Below, piece after piece: positions 26,941-35,997 of a stretch of DNA of 64,000 nucleotides. The notes below the pieces were generated by a model that saw nothing but the letters and a program-made list of their open reading frames with translations, was not told the origin of the DNA and searched no databases. The stretch lies in contig NZ_MPDM01000001.1 of assembly GCF_001936115.1 (NCBI RefSeq), positions 210,123 through 274,122 on the forward strand, in the 5' to 3' direction. This DNA is from Boudabousia marimammalium (GTDB lineage: Bacteria > Actinomycetota > Actinomycetes > Actinomycetales > Actinomycetaceae). Made by a program: the position numbers and the translations under genes. Position 1 is the first letter of the stretch; each line of letters opens with the position of its first letter.

Positions 26941-29802
26941 GTGAGTAATAACTGGGATGAAAACGACTTGGATAAGTCCCCTGAGAATCACGGCGAAGCC
27001 GATTCGCAGCCGCGCCTGCCTTGGCGTCCCCTCAGTGAAGAAAGTGAGTACACTGACTCGCGGATTCCGCCGGTTCCCACCGGTTCTGATTCAGGTGAAT
27101 CCCAGTCTTCTGAGCCTCCTTTGAGCGCAACCGAGCGGGCCCGCAGGCAGTTCCCTTCCCGGCGAGCAAGCCGCTCCCCTGAAAGTGCTCCGGTAGCTCC
27201 GGAAACACCGGCTGCTCCGCCTGCCCCGGTAGAGGACTCGAAGGTAGAAATTCTGCGCCCGATAGAGGCGGAGGAAGAAGACGTGCCAGAAGTGCCGACT
27301 CCGATCCGCCGCTCTCGACTACACCCGCAGCCAGAGGAAACAGAAAGCGCTGAAAGCGCCGCGGTGAACCAGAGCAATGAGTTCCTAATCCAAGAACCTG
27401 AAGCTAAAACGGAACTGAACTACATGACAGAGGTTCAGACGGAAACAGAAAGCGTAGCGACCACCATTCCCAGCCCAGAACCGGAAGCTGAAAGCATGGC
27501 AGTTTTCGCTGCTGGAGCCACAGCCGCTACCGTGCCTCTTCCTGAAGGCGTGGAAGAGTGGCAAGAGGCCATCAGCCCGGACTTCGATGATGAAACACTA
27601 CTGATTGACGACGTGGAACCCGTGGAACCCACCTTGGTTCAGCACGCCGCTTGGGCCAGTATTCCGGGGACTGAGGGGAGCTCCCCCTCGGCACTAAACC
27701 CCGCAGGTGCAGAAAACGAAAACTTAGAGGGAGAAGCCGTGGCAAAGGCAAAACCAAAACCGAAGCGGCCCTGGTGGAAGCGCACACTAATCTGGCTGGC
27801 CTGGATTATTCTGGCCGGCATTATCTTGGGTGCAATCTTCTTCATGATTTCCTACCTGGTGATTAAGGTACCCCCGGTAGATGATGCCGTGCGTTTGCAG
27901 CGGACCGCCGTGACCTACGATGATGGGACCACCGAGATTGGTTCCCTCTCTGAGATTGACCGCACCATCATTGATCCGGCGATTTTACCCGAATATGTGG
28001 GCAAAGCGGTTGTCGCCTCTGAAGACCGCAGCTTCTATGAGAACAGTGGCATTGACCTGAAAGGTATTGCCCGTGCGTTCTGGAATAACATTCGTGGCAA
28101 CCCGCGTCAGGGCGGTTCAACCCTGACCCAGCAGTATGTGGAAAACTACTACAAGGGGTCAACTGCCGGCTACACCGGAAAATACCGGGAAGTTATTTTG
28201 GCGTTGAAGATTAACCAGTCGCAATCCAAGGAAGAAATCCTAGGCAACTATCTGAACACCATTTACTTCGGTCGCCGCGCCTACGGCATTGAGGCAGCCT
28301 CACAAGCCTATTTCGGTAAGTCTGCGAAGGACCTGACAATCTCTGAATCCGCTCTGCTTTCTGGAATTATCCCGGCCCCCTCGGCTTGGGATCCCGCGAA
28401 GAACCGGGAAAAAGCTGAGCAGCGTTGGACTCGCGTTATCAACTTGATGGCCGAGGATGGTTACATTACTCAGGCGCAGAAGAATGAAGCTAAATTCCCT
28501 GAATTTTTAGAAAAGAGCCCGCTGAGTCGGCGCAGCGGAAACTCCGGATACATCCTTGACCAAGTCACGGCCGAGCTAAAAGAAAAGGCCGGCATGAATG
28601 CCAGTGACCTAGCAGCTTCCGGTTACACCATCGTTACCACGCTGAACCAGCCGCGGATGGAAGCCATGGAGCAGACCATTAAAGAGATGCCGGCGGGATC
28701 CCCGAACCTGCGGGTGGGGATGATTTCAGTCGACAATAAGACCGGTTCCATCATCGCGGAATACGCTGGGGCTGACTACAACAAGTCACAGCGCAATACG
28801 GTTACTGAAGATATTTTGCAGGCCGGATCTACGTTCAAGCCTTTCACCTTGCTGGCTGCCTACGAGAGTGGAGAGTACAACAACAGAACTATTGTGGATG
28901 GTTCCTCACCGGCTTCATTCCCCGGTGGTTACCGCCCCTCTAACTACGGCGGTGTTTCCTACGGTAAGGTGCCTTTGCGTCGCGCCTTGGCGCTATCAAT
29001 GAATACTGCGTTCTTACGGGTCAATGACAAGATTGGTCCAGATAAGACTAAAGAAATGGCTATTCGGCTAGGTATCCCCCGTGACACCCTCGGCCTTGAT
29101 GACAACCTGTCTAACTCTTTGGGTTCTGCTTCCCCGCACCTGATTAACCTAGCGCAGGCCTTCGCCACCATTGGTAACTACGGTAAGCAGGTTGATGTTC
29201 ATCTGGTCCGTGAAGTACGCAGCCCCAACGGAGAGATTGTGTACACGGAGCCGACCGCCGGTGAGCAAGTAGTGGAAGCTAATCTGGCTAAGCACGCTTT
29301 GGACGCCATGCAAGATGTAGTGAAACGCAGCGGTTCTGCTGGTGGAGCTATGATTCGCGGATACCAGATAGCTGGTAAGACCGGCACTTCCTCCGACAAT
29401 AAGTCCGCCCTGTTCGTTGGTATCATTCCGCAATGGACCACGGTGATTGGTTTATATCAGGTCGGCGCAGATGGCAGCTCAGAATCTCTCTCCCCGATTG
29501 GTAACTTCCGCGAGATTACCGGCGGTTCCATCCCGGCAATCACCTGGCGACAGTACATGGTGCGGGCCCTGAACGGAATTGAGGCAGAGAAATTTGAGAA
29601 GCCTGAACGTATGGAGAATGAGATTTCAGAGAAATCCCACACCGAAGAAGCGATCCCGTACGAGACTCCTGAGACTGACCCGGCTGCACCTGCGCCGGAA
29701 GAAACCAAGAACAATAAGACAAATAAGGGTAGTAAATCTAGCGGCGGCAAAAACAATGCAGCTAAGACACCTGAAGCTAAGAAGACGGTAGAAAAACCGT
29801 AA
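26941..29802 (+). CDS. Class A penicillin-binding protein (transglycosylase/transpeptidase)
   Basis: A bifunctional peptidoglycan synthase of 953 residues. About 270 residues of disordered Pro/Glu-rich cytoplasmic tail precede one membrane helix (LIWLAWIILAGIILGAIFFM). The GT51 domain has VASEDRSFYENSG and QGGSTLTQQYVENYY. The transpeptidase has the SxxK box STFKPF, the SxN box SMN and the KTGTS box. The C-terminus is a Glu/Pro/Lys/Asn-rich tail. I start at the GTG at 26941 with GAGG 6 bases upstream. A strong terminator follows. The family is PBP1a/PonA-like, but which paralogue it is cannot be told from this window. Confidence 0.93.
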   Translation: MSNNWDENDLDKSPENHGEADSQPRLPWRPLSEESEYTDSRIPPVPTGSDSGESQSSEPPLSATERARRQFPSRRASRSPESAPVAPETPAAPPAPVEDSKVEILRPIEAEEEDVPEVPTPIRRSRLHPQPEETESAESAAVNQSNEFLIQEPEAKTELNYMTEVQTETESVATTIPSPEPEAESMAVFAAGATAATVPLPEGVEEWQEAISPDFDDETLLIDDVEPVEPTLVQHAAWASIPGTEGSSPSALNPAGAENENLEGEAVAKAKPKPKRPWWKRTLIWLAWIILAGIILGAIFFMISYLVIKVPPVDDAVRLQRTAVTYDDGTTEIGSLSEIDRTIIDPAILPEYVGKAVVASEDRSFYENSGIDLKGIARAFWNNIRGNPRQGGSTLTQQYVENYYKGSTAGYTGKYREVILALKINQSQSKEEILGNYLNTIYFGRRAYGIEAASQAYFGKSAKDLTISESALLSGIIPAPSAWDPAKNREKAEQRWTRVINLMAEDGYITQAQKNEAKFPEFLEKSPLSRRSGNSGYILDQVTAELKEKAGMNASDLAASGYTIVTTLNQPRMEAMEQTIKEMPAGSPNLRVGMISVDNKTGSIIAEYAGADYNKSQRNTVTEDILQAGSTFKPFTLLAAYESGEYNNRTIVDGSSPASFPGGYRPSNYGGVSYGKVPLRRALALSMNTAFLRVNDKIGPDKTKEMAIRLGIPRDTLGLDDNLSNSLGSASPHLINLAQAFATIGNYGKQVDVHLVREVRSPNGEIVYTEPTAGEQVVEANLAKHALDAMQDVVKRSGSAGGAMIRGYQIAGKTGTSSDNKSALFVGIIPQWTTVIGLYQVGADGSSESLSPIGNFREITGGSIPAITWRQYMVRALNGIEAEKFEKPERMENEISEKSHTEEAIPYETPETDPAAPAPEETKNNKTNKGSKSSGGKNNAAKTPEAKKTVEKP

Positions 29803-29818
29803 CTCAAAGCTAATTGAA

Positions 29819-29862
29819 CCAGGAGTATCCCCCGTGACGCCGGGGAATACTCCTGGTTTTTT
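29819..29862 (+). terminator. Rho-independent terminator after the class A PBP gene
   Basis: Stem CCAGGAGTATCCCC at 29819-29832 pairs with GGGGAATACTCCTGG at 29842-29856 (one mispaired or bulged position), followed by TTTTTT. Confidence 0.9.
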
Positions 29863-30040
29863 ATCAACCAGAACTAGGACAAAAGCCCCTGGTTTTCCTG
29901 CTTGATATAGGTCTGCATCCATTTTTCCTGACCGGGTTGAGTTACCATCTTGAGCTTTTTAAGGAACGGAGTAATCTGAATTATATGTGAGGCATATCTC
30001 ACAGGGGTTATCCCTTTTCATTTCTGTAAAGGAGCAGATG

Positions 30041-31279
30041 ATGACAAAGTTTGCTATCACTGGTGGGAAACTCATTGATGGCAATGGCGGAACACCAGTA
30101 GAAAACTCAACCGTGCTGGTCTCTGACGCACGAATCGAATACGCTGGACCAGCCCACAAATTTGGTACCGAATATCAGGTAATCGACGCTGCCGGAAAAA
30201 CCGTGATGCCAGGTCTGATTGACTCACACCTTCACTTCACCGGCAACGAATCAGATGACGACACCCAATGGGTGCTGGATGATGTCACCCAAAAAACCGT
30301 GATTGCGGTGCAGCAGGCGCATGACGCCCTCGAAAGCGGTCTCACCACGGTCGGTGAAATCTCCCGCTCCGGAGTGGCGATCCGAAACACTATTAACGCA
30401 GGGATCATGCAAGGCCCCCGCATGGTGGTCACCGGCCTGGGCTTCTGCCGCACCGGCGGACACGGCGACTCACACAAACTCCCCCTCGAATACAACGAAA
30501 TGTCGCATCCGTGGGCCGAACGTGTAGACGGGCCATGGGAGATCCGTAAAGCCATGCGGCGACGCTCCCGCGAAGACGTGGACGCCTTCAAGATCTGGGC
30601 GACCGGTGGCGGTATCTGGCGTCACGACGATAAGCTACTCACCCACTACTCCGATGAGGAAATCCAGTCGGCAGTAGACGAAGCAGCCATGATTAACGTG
30701 CCCGTGTGGGCGCACTGTGAAGGTTACGAGGGAGCCTTGTCGGCGGCGAAAGCCGGCGTCCACCTCATCATTCACGGGCAAACCCTGAATGAGGACTGCC
30801 TGGATATTATGGCGGAGAAAGGCATCTACTTCTGCCCCACGATTCAGTTCCTGGAGCAATGGTTTAAGACCTATCCGCCAGAATACAATCCGGAGCAGGA
30901 CAAGTATCCGGGTGAAACCAGGGAAGAACGCGAACTAGCCCGCGTCTACGACAACCTCCGCAAAGCCGACCAGAAAGGCATTGTGCTGGTGACCGGATCG
31001 GACTCCTTCTGCTCATCCCTCACCCCGTACGGAACAACACTGATCGGGGAAATCTACTCCTTCGTGGAGAAAGCCGGATTCTCACCCCTGTTCGCAATCA
31101 CCTGCGCCACAAAGAACGGCGCCCAAATGCTGCGAGTCGCGGATGAGACCGGCACCCTGGAAGCTGGAAAGTCCGCTGACCTGCTGATCATTGACGGCGA
31201 CCCCGCCACCAATATCCGCGACCTGACACGCGAAAATATGCACACCATCATGAAAGAAGGCGTGATCGTTAAGCGATAA
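30041..31279 (+). CDS. Amidohydrolase family protein (imidazolonepropionase/prolidase-like)
   Basis: A metal-dependent TIM-barrel hydrolase of 412 residues. It has the HxH metal motif in MPGLIDSHLHF (about residue 63), a Lys in DAFKIWATGGG (about 187), His residues in VWAHCEGYEGA and LIIHGQTLNED, and the catalytic Asp in VTGSDSFC. This set places it in the amidohydrolase superfamily group that includes imidazolonepropionase-like and Xaa-Pro dipeptidase-like enzymes. The exact substrate is unknown. The ATG at 30041 has GGAG 6 bases upstream; the adjacent ATG at 30038 is less well spaced. The permease gene begins 84 bases downstream, so the pair may take up and hydrolyse a small amide or peptide. 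Confidence 0.85.
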   Translation: MTKFAITGGKLIDGNGGTPVENSTVLVSDARIEYAGPAHKFGTEYQVIDAAGKTVMPGLIDSHLHFTGNESDDDTQWVLDDVTQKTVIAVQQAHDALESGLTTVGEISRSGVAIRNTINAGIMQGPRMVVTGLGFCRTGGHGDSHKLPLEYNEMSHPWAERVDGPWEIRKAMRRRSREDVDAFKIWATGGGIWRHDDKLLTHYSDEEIQSAVDEAAMINVPVWAHCEGYEGALSAAKAGVHLIIHGQTLNEDCLDIMAEKGIYFCPTIQFLEQWFKTYPPEYNPEQDKYPGETREERELARVYDNLRKADQKGIVLVTGSDSFCSSLTPYGTTLIGEIYSFVEKAGFSPLFAITCATKNGAQMLRVADETGTLEAGKSADLLIIDGDPATNIRDLTRENMHTIMKEGVIVKR

Positions 31280-31363
31280 GTCGTTTGAAATTGTCCATTC
31301 GAAAGACCCCGATAGGTGTAGGAAATAAGCCCAAAAACAATTCGATACAGAAGGAAAAGAGCG

Positions 31364-32815
31364 ATGGAAACACAATCCACTTCCGCTCCACAATCCGGAC
31401 AAATGGTGAAGTCCCTCAGCCTGTGGAACTACTTCACCATGGGGTTTGGAGCGATCATCGGCACCGGATGGGTGCTACTGGTTGGCGACTGGATGATTAT
31501 GGGCGGTGGCCCGCTTTCCGCAATGATTGCCTTCCTAATTGGGGCGCTCTTCCTGCTACCTATCGGGGCTACTTTCGGTGAACTCACCGCCGCCATCCCC
31601 ATCTCCGGTGGCATCGTAGAATATGCGGACCGGGCCTTCGGGCCGCTGGCCGGGCATTTCACCGGATGGTTCCTCGTCCTCGGCAACGCAATCTTGTGCC
31701 CCTGGGAGGCAATCGCGATCTCCGCGCTACTGTCCTCCATGTGGGCGCAACTGCCGTGGCTGAACTGGATGAACTCCGTGGAACTGTACCGGGTGGCCGG
31801 CTCCCCCATCTACCTCTACCCCACCATCATTTCCGTGAGCATCTGCCTGCTGGTTATCCACCTGAACTTCAAAGGCGCGAAATCGGCGGCAAAACTGGGA
31901 GGATTCCTCTCCAAGGCGCTGCTAACGGGAATGGTTTTGGCGATGGCAATCTCCCTGTTCAAAGGCTCACCAGCGAACCTAACTCCCATCTTTGAAGCCA
32001 TCCCGGCGGACGCCTCCGGCTCCGCTGCGGAAGTATCCACGCAGGCCGGAAACTTCTGGTACGGCATCCTTGCGGTTCTAGTCATCACCCCGTTCTTCTA
32101 TGCGGGTTTTGACACCATCCCGCAAAGTGCCGAGGAAGCCTCAGCCGACCTGAACTGGAAAAAATTCGGTTGGATTATTGCTGCGGCACTGTTGGCCTCC
32201 GGCGCTTTCTACATGCTGTGCATCTACGCTTTCGGAACTATCATGCCGTGGACCGAAGCAGTCACCCACCCGGTGCCTGCGCTATCCACCCTGGCATTCA
32301 TCAGCATGTGGTTCTACCTGCCGATGCTGCTGATCGCCACGATAGGCCCAGTTGGACCCATGAACGCCTTCTTCGGCGCCAGTGCCCGCATCATGCTGGC
32401 GATGGGACGAAAACAGTATCTGCCCGGCAGCTTCGCGAAGGTTGATGAGAAATCAGGGACCCCCAAGACCGCTAATCTGGTGCTGGCTGTAGCCACCCTG
32501 ATTGGGCCGTTCCTGGGCGGAAATCTACTGATTCCGCTGACTGAGGTTTCCTCATTCTCATTCGTGCTGGCCTGCTCGATGGCGGCGGCGTCTTGCCTGC
32601 GCTTGCGGTACACGGAGCCGGATCTTCCTCGGCCCTATCAGGTGCCCGGCGGGAAAGTCGGGATTGGTTTAGCGGTGCTTTTTGGGGGCATCATTATTGC
32701 GCTGCAAGTGTTACCGTTCTCCCCGGCGGCGCTGAAGCCAGTCTCCTGGATGATCATTGCCGGATGGGTGATTTTAGGAATCATTGTGAAGCGGTTAGCG
32801 CACCACGCTAGCTGA
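31364..32815 (+). CDS. APC-superfamily amino acid/amine permease
   Basis: A very hydrophobic protein of 483 residues with about 12 transmembrane helices. It starts with the APC helix-1 motif FTMGFGAIIGTGWVLLVGDW, which contains the GxG unwound segment, and has the helix-6-like FFYAGFDTIPQSAEEA. It resembles amino acid/polyamine/organocation transporters of the YhdG/EutP-like branch; the substrate is unknown. The ATG at 31364 follows AAGGAAAAGAGCG. It follows the amidohydrolase gene and is closed by an inverted-repeat terminator shared with convergent rplI. The pairing suggests import of the amidohydrolase substrate. Confidence 0.88.
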   Translation: METQSTSAPQSGQMVKSLSLWNYFTMGFGAIIGTGWVLLVGDWMIMGGGPLSAMIAFLIGALFLLPIGATFGELTAAIPISGGIVEYADRAFGPLAGHFTGWFLVLGNAILCPWEAIAISALLSSMWAQLPWLNWMNSVELYRVAGSPIYLYPTIISVSICLLVIHLNFKGAKSAAKLGGFLSKALLTGMVLAMAISLFKGSPANLTPIFEAIPADASGSAAEVSTQAGNFWYGILAVLVITPFFYAGFDTIPQSAEEASADLNWKKFGWIIAAALLASGAFYMLCIYAFGTIMPWTEAVTHPVPALSTLAFISMWFYLPMLLIATIGPVGPMNAFFGASARIMLAMGRKQYLPGSFAKVDEKSGTPKTANLVLAVATLIGPFLGGNLLIPLTEVSSFSFVLACSMAAASCLRLRYTEPDLPRPYQVPGGKVGIGLAVLFGGIIIALQVLPFSPAALKPVSWMIIAGWVILGIIVKRLAHHAS

Positions 32816-32829
32816 CAGTTGCCACAGAC

Positions 32830-32870
32830 AGAGAATCCCCGAACTGAAGATTCCAGTTCGGGGATTCTCT
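32830..32870. terminator. Bidirectional stem-loop between APC permease and rplI
   Basis: A perfect 17-bp inverted repeat (AGAGAATCCCCGAACTG at 32830-32846 with its complement at 32854-32870, loop AAGATTC) between convergent genes. No long T-run, but position and stability fit a terminator for both strands. Confidence 0.8.
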
Positions 32871-32902
32871 AGGTTCAGACGCTGCTGAATCGCGGGCTGA
32901 AA

Positions 32903-33349
32903 TCAGCCGCGCAACACCAGCAGTTTCACAGTGGCGACCACATCAGCGTGCAGATTAACTGTCACTTCGTGGTTACCAATGGTCTTAATCGGTGCGTCAA
33001 TGACAACCTTGCGGCGGTCAATGGTCTGGTTCAGCTGAGCCTTAACGGCATCAGCAATATCCGCGGTAGAGGCGGAGCCGAAGAGGCGGCCGTTCTCAGT
33101 TGCGGGCAGAGCCAGTTCAATCAGGGCCGACTGCAGGGTGTCACGTACCGCGCGGGCATCCTCAATGGAGGTGATTTCGCGCTTGCGACGGGCCGCAGCC
33201 ATCTGCTTCAGCTGCAAGCCAGCACCCTTGGTCCACTTCACAGCGAGCTTGCGGGGAATCAGGAAGTTACGTGCGTAACCGTCCTTCACCTCCACAACGT
33301 CGCCAGCGGAGCCGAGTTTTTCTACATCGTGAGTCAGAATAAGTTTCAT
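32903..33349 (-). CDS. rplI: 50S ribosomal protein L9
   Basis: A protein of 148 residues with the L9 N-terminal domain MKLILTHDVEKLGSAGDVVEVKDGY, then ARNFLIPRKLAVKWT, a long connecting helix (LQLKQMAAARRKREI) and a C-terminal domain (LFGSASTADIADAV). L9 binds 23S rRNA domain V near the L1 stalk. It is the last gene of the rpsF-ssb-rpsR-rplI operon on the minus strand, 21 bases after rpsR, and ends at the bidirectional stem-loop. Confidence 0.97.
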   Translation of the reverse strand: MKLILTHDVEKLGSAGDVVEVKDGYARNFLIPRKLAVKWTKGAGLQLKQMAAARRKREITSIEDARAVRDTLQSALIELALPATENGRLFGSASTADIADAVKAQLNQTIDRRKVVIDAPIKTIGNHEVTVNLHADVVATVKLLVLRG

Positions 33350-33370
33350 GATCTATGATGTCCTTTCTGC

Positions 33371-33613
33371 TCAGCGGCCGGAAGTTGAGTAGGGCAACAG
33401 GGCCATTTCGCGTGCGTTCTTAATCGCCTTGGCCAGCTTGCGCTGCTCCTGAACGCTCACGCCAGTGACGCGACGCGCACGGATCTTGCCGCGGTCGGAA
33501 ATGAATTTACGCAGCAGAACGGTGTCCTTGTAATCGATCTTTTCGATCTTTGCTGCCTTCAGCGGATTAGCCTTCTTTTTAATAGGCTTATTGCGAAGTG
33601 GTTGCTTCGCCAT
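33371..33613 (-). CDS. rpsR: 30S ribosomal protein S18
   Basis: A basic protein of 80 residues with the S18 core [19 protein letters not shown] and [20 protein letters not shown], ending [10 protein letters not shown]18 pairs with S6 on the platform of the small subunit. No Cys residues are present, so this is a zinc-independent form. The ATG at 33613 follows an AAGGAGATACCACC site. It lies between ssb and rplI as usual. Confidence 0.97.
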   Translation of the reverse strand: MAKQPLRNKPIKKKANPLKAAKIEKIDYKDTVLLRKFISDRGKIRARRVTGVSVQEQRKLAKAIKNAREMALLPYSTSGR

Positions 33614-33695
33614 GGTGGTATCTCCTTACGATTTTGCCCGAGAAACCCCGGTTAGGGGTGGGCTGTCACCTTGAGTTGGTGACTGACATGATTAG

Positions 33696-34259
33696 TTAGA
33701 AGGGAGGCTCATCATCGAAGCTGGTGGAAGCCCCACCAGTCGCCCAAGGATCTTGCGGGGCGCCACCTGCAACAGGTTCTGCGAACCCACCCTGGGGTTG
33801 TCCGCCACCATAGTTTCCTTGGCTTGAGCCGCCATTTCCATAACCGTTGTTGCTGTAGCCGCCCCGGCCACCAGCGCCGCCACCCGCGGCTTCGCGCGGA
33901 TTGCGGGTCACTTGAGCCTTAGCGTAACGAAGCGACGGACCAACCTCATCCACCTGCATTTCCAGCGAAGTGCGATTCTCCCCTTCACGCGACTTATAGG
34001 ATCGCGATTCTAGGCGGCCCCGAACAATGACGCGCATTCCCTTAGTGAGGGACTCCGCAACATTCTCCGCAACCTCACGCCACACTGAGCAACGCATGAA
34101 CAAGGTTTCCCCATCACGCCATTCGTTGGACTGACGATCGAAGGTGCGAGGGGTGGAAGCAACCGTGAAAGAAGCCACGGCCACACCCGAGGGGGTGAAG
34201 CGTAGTTCCGGGTCAGCGGTCAAGTTTCCGATTACGGTGAGAGTAGTTTCTCCAGCCAT
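33696..34259 (-). CDS. ssb: Single-stranded DNA-binding protein
   Basis: An SSB of 187 residues. The OB-fold occupies about residues 1-112 ([54 protein letters not shown]). A Gly/Asn/Gln-rich linker leads to the conserved acidic tip DDEPPF, which recruits partner proteins in replication and repair. It lies between rpsF and rpsR, the standard position. The gap to rpsR is about 80 bases and contains a small GTCACC...GGTGAC hairpin. Confidence 0.97.
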   Translation of the reverse strand: MAGETTLTVIGNLTADPELRFTPSGVAVASFTVASTPRTFDRQSNEWRDGETLFMRCSVWREVAENVAESLTKGMRVIVRGRLESRSYKSREGENRTSLEMQVDEVGPSLRYAKAQVTRNPREAAGGGAGGRGGYSNNGYGNGGSSQGNYGGGQPQGGFAEPVAGGAPQDPWATGGASTSFDDEPPF

Positions 34260-34306
34260 TATTGCTCCTTCAAGCAGTTCTACTTTGAACGGTTATTTGT
34301 TGTGCT

Positions 34307-34597
34307 TCAGTGAGCGTCGGGGCGCATGAGCTTGGTCCGCATAATGGACTCATTCAAGTTCAGCTGACGATCCAGCTCGCTCGCATGCTCAGGGGTAGTA
34401 GTCATGTCGATGACTGCGTAAATGCCTTCGTTCTTTTTATTGATCGGGTAGGCTAGACGACGCTTGCCCCACACGTCCAAGTTCTCTACTGAGCCACCGT
34501 TGTCGGTAACCACAGTCAGAATCTTCTGGAGTGAAGGAGCGACGGTACGCTCATCAATCTCGGGGTCGAGGATTACCATCAGTTCATACTGACGCAT
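34307..34597 (-). CDS. rpsF: 30S ribosomal protein S6
   Basis: A protein of 96 residues from the ATG at 34597, beginning [19 protein letters not shown] and containing [20 protein letters not shown], both typical of S6. The upstream site AAAGGAGGTGGG is strong. An in-frame GTG at 34609 would overlap that site, so I prefer the ATG. It leads the rpsF-ssb-rpsR-rplI operon, and a short perfect hairpin lies in its leader. Confidence 0.96.
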   Translation of the reverse strand: MRQYELMVILDPEIDERTVAPSLQKILTVVTDNGGSVENLDVWGKRRLAYPINKKNEGIYAVIDMTTTPEHASELDRQLNLNESIMRTKLMRPDAH

Positions 34598-34627
34598 ACT
34601 TAAACCCACCTCCTTTGGTCTTTAACG

Positions 34628-34646
34628 GTCACGGTATTTCCGTGAC
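34628..34646 (-). promoter_or_regulatory. Hairpin in rpsF 5' leader (candidate S6:S18 autoregulatory element)
   Basis: GTCACGG-AAATA-CCGTGAC on the minus strand, a perfect 7-bp stem 30 bases upstream of the rpsF start. Many bacteria carry an S6:S18-binding RNA structure at this place. I see the hairpin, but the assignment is inference. Confidence 0.35.
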
Positions 34647-34882
34647 AGGAGGGTTGTATGCACGCCAACAGGATTCTTGCATGGTGCAATCCGCCCGTTT
34701 AGCGCGTGCCTACAAGGATAGCAGTCTTTGGCTGGCAATGTAAGCCGTTAGAAGTGTGGGATTGCCCGCGATTGCTTGAATTTTCTGCGGTTGGGCGGGT
34801 GCTGGTGGGATTGGCTTGGGCGGCGGCCTGGGCAGTAGCCTTGGGGCCTGAGCGACGGCTTCACCGACTGGGATGGTTAAAA

Positions 34883-34930
34883 ACAATTGTGCACCTTGCA
34901 AGGTGCACAATTGTTCGTAAGGTGCACACT
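34883..34930 (+). repeat. Repeat family A, copy 1
   Basis: A fully palindromic 32-base core (ACAATTGTGCACC-TTGCAA-GGTGCACAATTGT, 34883-34914), then a third half-site AAGGTGCACA at 34919-34928. It is one of five copies in the window. The gap 34598-35278 otherwise holds the rpsF leader, the ligase fragment and the promoter region of the next gene. About 230 bases (34650-34880) show nothing recognisable. Confidence 0.85.
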
Positions 34931-34967
34931 TGACGAAGAGGGGCGACCGGGAAACTGAAGGGCCGGT

Positions 34968-35130
34968 TGCGCCAAGTTTAGGTCAAGTTGTTGCTCAGCT
35001 GGGTGCCGAGGGTGCGGGCTACTGCCCGATCCGGTTTCCCGTTCGCATTCAAAGGCAAAGCATCCACCTGCAGGACCTGTTTCGGCCACGCGAAGCGGGG
35101 CAGTCCGGTTGACTCGGCGGTAGCCAGGGT
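34968..35130 (-). pseudogene. Duplicated 3' fragment of the AMP-ligase gene
   Basis: About 160 bases nearly identical to 36777-36939, the last ~51 codons of the AMP-ligase gene including its stop. Identity is almost complete over the first ~135 bases and falls off towards the right end. The fragment has no start and no upstream coding part. With its intact counterpart it forms a direct repeat bracketing the two-gene module at 35.3-36.7 kb. Confidence 0.85.
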
Positions 35131-35201
35131 CTGCTGCTAAAAATCTTAATAATATAGATCAGGACGCTTAGGTTGCATTGTTGGGTATCTCCTGTTAGTC
35201 T

Positions 35202-35229
35202 ATTGGGACGGAGCCAATCGGTATCCAAT
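35202..35229. promoter_or_regulatory. Candidate operator upstream of the HTH/HEPN module
   Basis: ATTGG at 35202-35206 and CCAAT at 35214-35218 form an inverted repeat with a 7-base spacer. A second CCAAT lies at 35225-35229. It is about 50-75 bases before the start of a gene encoding a putative HTH protein, which suggests an autoregulatory site. Confidence 0.3.
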
Positions 35230-35278
35230 ATGAACCACAACGTGACGGCCGCAAGGCCCTAACAAAAGGAGGTAGACG

Positions 35279-35959
35279 GTGTATTCCCTAGGGACTCACG
35301 CTTACGGCTTTGAAACAGCCAAAAAAATTCTTGGACTTGGATCTAACTCTTTGGGCAAACTGGTTGACCTTGGGTTAATCAGTGTGGAGGACGTGCCAGC
35401 CAGCCAGCGAAATCAGAATTATTCAGGCTGGGATTTGGCCTATCTGGCATCCGCAAGGAATCGCCCACTACTGATTGATGACAATCAGAGGGCTTTAGTT
35501 TGCTCAATGGGGGTTGAACGTTCTGGAAGTAGCCCCTCGGTCTTTTTTGATTTGTCCTTAAATCCTTCTCCGGAATGGCTTGAAAGCGTCCAAAGGGGAG
35601 TTGATCCTGAGATTTGGGAAGCTATTGAAGATGGCAGTTTGCGAGTGTCCGGTTACTGGCGGGTCAGTCAAGACGATACTGACTTTCTAGTTAAGAACCA
35701 CTCAATCCTTGTTGCTTCCTATGCTGGATTCATACTTGACGGTGGAGTAATCGTCGCCTGGATTCGTGGCGAGTATGGGGACTCGGGTGGTCGTTGCTTT
35801 GTTGTTAAACCTTTCAGTCCTCAAGAACGGTACCGCTATGCGCACAATTTCTTGGCTTCTCGGCAGGGCCCGCCTAACCGTGTGTGGTCCGCTGAGGAAC
35901 TCAAAGTTGAAGCCTTGAAGGAGTTTAAAGCACTTTTGCCGGGCGGTGTGATTGAATGA
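35279..35959 (+). CDS. Unrecognised protein with N-terminal HTH-like domain, first gene of a two-gene module
   Basis: A protein of 226 residues I cannot assign to a named family. Residues about 9-60 (FETAKKILGLGSNSLGKLVD, then a loop and WDLAYLASAR) look like a winged or MerR/excisionase-type helix-turn-helix. The remainder is a mixed alpha/beta region with WLESVQRGVDPEIWEAIE, GYWRVSQDDTDFLV and YAGFILDGGVIVAWIRGEYG; no membrane segment or signal. The GTG at 35279 follows an ideal AAAGGAGGTAGACG site. The frame ends just before the HEPN/Abi gene on the same strand. The order (small DNA-binding protein first, RNase-like protein second) is that of an antitoxin-toxin or regulator-effector pair; this role is inferred. 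Confidence 0.6.
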   Translation: MYSLGTHAYGFETAKKILGLGSNSLGKLVDLGLISVEDVPASQRNQNYSGWDLAYLASARNRPLLIDDNQRALVCSMGVERSGSSPSVFFDLSLNPSPEWLESVQRGVDPEIWEAIEDGSLRVSGYWRVSQDDTDFLVKNHSILVASYAGFILDGGVIVAWIRGEYGDSGGRCFVVKPFSPQERYRYAHNFLASRQGPPNRVWSAEELKVEALKEFKALLPGGVIE

Positions 35960-35997
35960 GTAACTCTTTACAAAGCAATAGCCCCGGAGGTGTACCG

